Shown in pieces: positions 6,256-9,280 of a stretch of DNA of 9,280 nt. Below the pieces are notes generated by a model, which was given only the letters and a program-made list of their open reading frames with translations, was not told the DNA's origin and made no database searches. The position numbers and the translations under genes were made by a program. This DNA is from JAOPZW01 sp036555665 (GTDB lineage Bacteria; Actinomycetota; Thermoleophilia; Solirubrobacterales; Solirubrobacteraceae): contig DATBKW010000087.1 in assembly GCA_036555665.1 (NCBI GenBank), positions 1-9,280 on the forward strand, in the 5' to 3' direction. How positions within the stretch are numbered: position 1 is the stretch's first letter; each line of letters begins with the position of its first letter.

Positions 6256-7026
6256 TCACGAGGCGGAGCGGCTGCGCCATGCCGCCAGCCGCTCGATGAT
6301 CGAGCGCTGCGCGGGCGGCGTGAACTCGATCTCGCGCACCAGGCAGGTCGGCGACGTGCGCAACAGGAAGCGCAGTGCCTCGCCGAGGTCGGCGGGCTGG
6401 ACCATCTCCTCCGGCGCGACGCCCGCCTGCTCGGTCCACGTCGCCATCGGCGTCGCGGTGAAACCCGGCGAGAAGATCGTGAACTGGATGCCCGCGTCGC
6501 GCGCCTCGGCCTGCGCGGACTCGGTCAGCGCGTTGACGCCGGCTTTCGCCGCGGCATAGAACGTCATGCCCGGCGTGCCGCCCTTGGCCGCCAGCGAGGA
6601 GACGTTGACGACGAGCGCCTTGCCGTGCTCGGTGCCGGCCGCGGTCAGCATCGGCAGGGCGGCGCGGATGGTCAGGAACATCGCGCGCAGGTCGACCTCG
6701 AGGTGGCGGTCGAGCATCTCCGTCGGCATGCGGGCCAACGGCACGCCGCCGGCGCTGTAGGCGGCCGCGTTGACGAGTGCGTCCATGCGGCCATGGGCGC
6801 CCCCGTGAGCCTCGACCAGCCGCGCGACCGCCTCCTCGTCGGCGACGTCCGCGGCCACCGGCTCGACGGCGAAGCCCTCGGCCCGCAGCTCGCCCGCCGC
6901 GGCCGCGAGCTTCGCCTCGTCGCGTCCGGCGATCGTCAGCCCGAAGCCCTCCTGGCCGAGGGCGCGTGCGAGCGCCTTGCCGATGCCGCTGGACCCGCCG
7001 GTGACGAGAGCCGCGCGAGGCGCCAT
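6256..7026 (-). CDS. Classical short-chain dehydrogenase/reductase (SDR)
   Basis: A 256-residue NAD(P)-dependent oxidoreductase of normal classical SDR length. The cofactor motif TGGSSGIG is at 9-16. AGRD at 33-36, with Arg after the second strand, favours NADP(H). AADV (58-61) and NAA (86-88) are in place. The active site shows S144 (NVSS), Y157 and K161 (YAAAK) with the expected 13-residue and 4-residue spacings. FSPGFTATPM (185-194) is the usual PG region after the catalytic motif. The residue aligned with the fourth catalytic member, Asn, is Asp112 (EVDLRAMF instead of the usual VNLRGxF). The tail EFTPPAQRSIIERLAAWRSR is basic. The start ATG at 7024-7026 fits the family N-terminus; there is no Shine-Dalgarno sequence, but a TANNNT box lies 9 bases upstream. 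The substrate is unknown. Confidence 0.92.
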   Translation of the reverse strand: MAPRAALVTGGSSGIGKALARALGQEGFGLTIAGRDEAKLAAAAGELRAEGFAVEPVAADVADEEAVARLVEAHGGAHGRMDALVNAAAYSAGGVPLARMPTEMLDRHLEVDLRAMFLTIRAALPMLTAAGTEHGKALVVNVSSLAAKGGTPGMTFYAAAKAGVNALTESAQAEARDAGIQFTIFSPGFTATPMATWTEQAGVAPEEMVQPADLGEALRFLLRTSPTCLVREIEFTPPAQRSIIERLAAWRSRSAS

Positions 7027-7035
7027 GGGCGGCGG

Positions 7036-7041
7036 AGCCTA
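7036..7041 (-). promoter_or_regulatory. Candidate -10 box of the SDR gene
   Basis: TAGGCT (minus strand) fits TANNNT and lies 9 bases before the SDR ATG, repeating the TAGxxT-then-ATG layout seen at thrS and the aminotransferase gene. No Shine-Dalgarno sequence and no good -35 are visible. If real, the SDR can be transcribed apart from its upstream neighbours. Confidence 0.3.
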
Positions 7042-7078
7042 GCGAGGACCGGCCCCTCCGCCCACGTGCAGCCTGCGA

Positions 7079-7756
7079 TCAGAAGCGGTTCGGGAACTGG
7101 CGCATGATCCCCTCGCTGAGCTCGTCGGCCATCTCGAGGATGTGTCGATGGACCGACTCGTAGTCGCGGATGTCGGCCGCGAAGTTGCCCTGTAGGCGGT
7201 CCTGGGCCTCCTTGAGCGTCTGGTCGAGGTGCGTCTTCATCATCGCCCGCATCTCGGCCCGGCGCCAGTTGTGCGGGTTGGCCTTGTTCAGGAAGTCCGC
7301 GATCTCGTTGGCGTTGGCGTACCACGCGTTGCTGGCCTTGGTGATCGCGGCGCTGTCGCCCGACTTGGCCGCCTGCAGCAGCGCGACCGCACCGGTGATG
7401 TGCTCCTTGAGCAGGGCGGTCAGCTTGTTGCCGGCCGCGCGGCCGTAGTAGGGCTTGATCGCGTTGCCGATGTCGGTCTGGTTGGCGAGCAGCCGGGCCT
7501 CGGTGGGCTGCAGGTCGGGCAGGCCGGCGGCGAAGCTCACGATCGCAAGCCGCGTCCACGTGATGTGGTCCTCCCAGAGCTTGCGCATGGCGTCGTGGAA
7601 GGCGACCTGGCGTGCGTTGAGCGTGCCGGTCTTGGTCCCGTGGTGGGCCTTTGATGTGGCGAGCGCCGGCGTCGCGCTGAGCAGCGCGATCGCCACGATC
7701 GCGGGGATGGCGAGCCGGCGCACGCGCCGACCCCTGGCATCGAAACGGTTCTCCAT
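7079..7756 (-). CDS. Exported all-helical protein with WEDH and QFP motifs, unknown function
   Basis: A 225-residue precursor with a clear Sec signal peptide: basic RGRRVRR (8-14), hydrophobic LAIPAIVAIALLSATPALA, likely cleaved after A33 (ALA|TS). The mature part looks fully alpha-helical. Conserved-looking motifs are H54 and WEDHITWTR (61-69), AAGLPDL (76-82), DIGNAIKPYYG (95-105), WYANANEIADFL (145-156), and the ending MADELSEGIMRQFPNRF (209-225). From memory, similar proteins in bacilli and actinobacteria carry misleading names such as acetylglutamate kinase or glycosyltransferase; nothing here supports such activities. The repeated His/Glu/Asp/Trp on helices might fit a metal- or ligand-binding helix bundle, which is inference only. 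It starts at ATG 7754-7756, preceded by a G-run rather than a good Shine-Dalgarno sequence, 31 bp after the cupin gene. Confidence 0.85.
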   Translation of the reverse strand: MENRFDARGRRVRRLAIPAIVAIALLSATPALATSKAHHGTKTGTLNARQVAFHDAMRKLWEDHITWTRLAIVSFAAGLPDLQPTEARLLANQTDIGNAIKPYYGRAAGNKLTALLKEHITGAVALLQAAKSGDSAAITKASNAWYANANEIADFLNKANPHNWRRAEMRAMMKTHLDQTLKEAQDRLQGNFAADIRDYESVHRHILEMADELSEGIMRQFPNRF

Positions 7757-7787
7757 GCCCCCGTTCGCGCCGCTGCGCGGGCGCGTC

Positions 7788-8198
7788 TTACTCGATCGCG
7801 GGCGCCGCGCCGTACTCCTCGTCGCTGACGTGCTCCCCCCAGGTGACCGGACTGCCGCCGTCGTCGGCCTCGTGCATGGCGACGTGGGTCATGAAGCGGT
7901 TGGGGGCCGCGCCGTGCCAATGGTCCTCGCCGGGCTCGAAGAACACGCGGTCTCCGGGGCGGATGACCTCGATCGCGCCGCCGCGGCGCTGGCAGAGGCC
8001 GATGCCCTCGGTGACGTAGATGTTCTGGCCGAAGGGGTGGGTGTGCCACGCGGTCCGTGCGCCAGGGGTGAAGTGCACGCAGGCGGCGCCGACGCGCGAG
8101 GGAGGCGACGGCGTCGCGATCGTGTCGACATAGACCGCGCCGGTGAACCAGTCGCCGGGCCCGGGGTTGGTGTCGAGCGAGTTGCGGGTGATCTGCAT
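7788..8198 (-). CDS. Small metal-binding cupin, similar to manganese hydroxynitrile-lyase-type cupins
   Basis: A 136-residue single-domain cupin. Motif 1 is GARTAWHTHPFGQNIYVTEG (46-65), giving ligands H52, H54 and Q58. Motif 2 is PGDRVFFEPGEDHWHG (81-96), giving ligand H93. From memory it closely resembles the Mn-dependent hydroxynitrile lyase of Granulicella tundricola, which shares DWFTG, GARTAWHTHP, REGGAxExIxPGD, PGExHWHGAAP and MTH. H105 matches that enzyme's active-site His, while H109 stands where it has Gln. The ending EHVSDEEYG also matches. The real substrate is unknown; many such cupins are annotated as mandelonitrile-lyase-like or carboxymuconolactone-decarboxylase-associated. 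The ATG at 8196-8198 is preferred over a GTG at 8252 that overlaps the transporter stop, because the 18 intervening codons have atypical third positions and the homologue starts at this ATG. No Shine-Dalgarno sequence is visible. Confidence 0.88.
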   Translation of the reverse strand: MQITRNSLDTNPGPGDWFTGAVYVDTIATPSPPSRVGAACVHFTPGARTAWHTHPFGQNIYVTEGIGLCQRRGGAIEVIRPGDRVFFEPGEDHWHGAAPNRFMTHVAMHEADDGGSPVTWGEHVSDEEYGAAPAIE

Positions 8199-8248
8199 GC
8201 GACCATCGTGACGCCAAGGCCCGGCGCACGCAGTGGAATGGGCGCGGG

Positions 8249-9265
8249 TCACCCCCCGCTACTCGGAGCGATTTCGGCCATCCGCGTCGCATCGAGGGGC
8301 GGATGCTCGCCGCGGCCGACCCGGATGAGAGGCTCGATCATCGCCGCAAACACCACTGCCCAGAGGGCCACCGCCACCCAGACCCAGACGCGCGCGAAGT
8401 CGGTGATCAGTGCCACGCCGGCGGCAGCGCCGACGACGAAGCTGCAGGCGGCGTACATCCCTACGGGAAAGACCGTCGCCCAGCGGCGGACGTCGTAGCC
8501 GAGCCGCGGCCGCAGCGCTTCGGTGGCAACGAGCACGGGCAGCCAGGCGATCGCCGCGATCCAGAGTCCGACGGAAACATCTTCGAGCGCCCCGGTGTGT
8601 CCGCCGAGCGCCCCGAGGCTCTGCGCGCTGAGCGTGATCCGGCCGGCAGCGAGCGCCGAGATGGCCAGGGCCCCGCCCGTGATCCAGTGATCGCCGCGAC
8701 CGACGAGAAGCTGACGTAGGTCGAAGCGCGCGACGACGAGGACGTAGAAGGCAAGACCGAGCAGGAACGGTGCCAGCGCCACCTCGACGAGCCAGGCCGC
8801 ATGCTCGTTGGCAGCGAGCGTCGCTGAGAGCACGGCGAGCGACTCCGTCGAGACCGTGAGCACGAACGAGACGCCGATGGTCGGCGTCTTCCAATTCCGG
8901 AGGACCGGCGCGAGCAACAGGAGCCACAGCCCGAACGCGAGCGCCAGCAGCCCGATCCCGGCCCACCCCCAGCCGAGCAAGGTCAGACGCGTGCCCAGGA
9001 CTGCGGTGCCCGCGACCCCGGTGAGTGCCGCCGGCGACCGCGACTCCCTCCAAGCGCGTTCGCGGTTGACGGCCATCCGCGCCACCAGGAGCAGGCCGAG
9101 CACCACCCAGACCACCACGTCGATCACGAGCAGGATCCGCGACAGCGTCTCGCGACCGTCGAGCGACAGGGCGATCGACACGATCCCGGTGCCCATGACG
9201 ACCGCGCCGGAGGCGGGCGGGATCGACGCGAGAGTGCGTCGCAGCGCAGTGTCGCCGGCTGTCAT
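8249..9265 (-). CDS. TDT/TehA-SLAC1-type transporter (tellurite-resistance/dicarboxylate transporter family)
   Basis: A 338-residue inner-membrane protein with ten predicted helices at about 15-34, 43-63, 78-97, 101-121, 127-150, 157-180, 193-213, 230-250, 265-288 and 292-313. This is the helix count of TehA, Mae1 and plant SLAC1 anion channels. The first helix carries PPASGAVVMGTGIVSIAL, the usual family opening. Helix 9 has FPVGMYAACSF, like the family's FPxGMYAxAT. Members move monovalent anions, C4-dicarboxylates or sulfite; the substrate cannot be told here. The ATG at 9263-9265 fits a short N-terminus before helix 1. The preceding 15 bases show no Shine-Dalgarno sequence, and the window ends there. 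It leads a run of four same-strand genes, with the cupin gene 50 bp downstream. Confidence 0.9.
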   Translation of the reverse strand: MTAGDTALRRTLASIPPASGAVVMGTGIVSIALSLDGRETLSRILLVIDVVVWVVLGLLLVARMAVNRERAWRESRSPAALTGVAGTAVLGTRLTLLGWGWAGIGLLALAFGLWLLLLAPVLRNWKTPTIGVSFVLTVSTESLAVLSATLAANEHAAWLVEVALAPFLLGLAFYVLVVARFDLRQLLVGRGDHWITGGALAISALAAGRITLSAQSLGALGGHTGALEDVSVGLWIAAIAWLPVLVATEALRPRLGYDVRRWATVFPVGMYAACSFVVGAAAGVALITDFARVWVWVAVALWAVVFAAMIEPLIRVGRGEHPPLDATRMAEIAPSSGG

Positions 9266-9280
9266 CGGGGAAAGCTCAGC

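Noticed and set aside
7031..7062. Dyad GGCGGAG / CTCCGCC in the gap between the exported protein gene and the SDR
   Set aside because: The loop is 18 bases long, there is no U-run, and 7-bp GC-only dyads are common here; it is not good enough for a terminator call.
8199..8252. Alternative cupin start at GTG 8252 overlapping the transporter stop as GTGA
   Set aside because: The overlap looks attractive for coupling, but the 18 extra codons have atypical third bases and the remembered homologue begins at the ATG at 8198.
1..9280. Search for tRNA/rRNA genes, insertion sequences, CRISPR repeats and prophage genes
   Set aside because: No cloverleaf, transposase, terminal inverted repeats with target duplication, or spaced identical repeats were found.

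Overview
This 9,280-base window has very high GC content, strongly GC-biased third codon positions, TTG/GTG as well as ATG starts, and several genes without a Shine-Dalgarno sequence but with a TANNNT box 7-9 bases before the ATG. This fits a high-GC actinobacterium. A member of the Thermoleophilia (Solirubrobacter/Conexibacter-like) is a guess from the overall character of the proteins and cannot be proven from the window. No mobile element, CRISPR array, tRNA or rRNA was seen.

Left part (1-3212): the minus strand carries the 5' part of a Flp/Tad pilus assembly gene, cpaB, cut by the window edge. It overlaps by 4 bp the end of an unrecognised 276-residue protein with a C-terminal four-cysteine zinc ribbon, so the two are very likely translationally coupled. 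A 250-bp divergent spacer separates them from a large plus-strand gene for a single-pass membrane protein. That protein has a helical N-terminal domain, long Pro/Ala/Glu-rich linkers, one transmembrane helix, and an outside Arg/Ala-rich helical stalk built from three 36-bp repeats. Inside its coding sequence lies a perfect AT-rich palindrome (10-bp arms, 3-bp spacer) written in rare codons, including TTA. This is the most unexplained signal in the window.

Middle (3222-6251): a complete, canonical threonyl-tRNA synthetase gene (thrS, minus strand) is divergent from a fold-type I (class V) PLP aminotransferase/desulfurase-like gene (plus strand). Only 45 bp separates the two start codons, and each gene has its own candidate leaderless -10 box in that gap.

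Right part (6256-9265): four minus-strand genes with gaps of 50, 31 and 52 bp. In transcription order they encode a ten-helix TDT/TehA-SLAC1-type anion transporter, a one-domain metal cupin resembling manganese hydroxynitrile-lyase-type cupins, an exported all-helical protein of unknown function, and a classical short-chain dehydrogenase with an Asp where the catalytic Asn normally sits. They may be partly co-transcribed, although the last gene has a promoter-like box of its own. A joint role is not evident.

Gene ends are tightly packed: the two convergent pairs are separated by 9 bp and 4 bp, with no intrinsic terminator visible.
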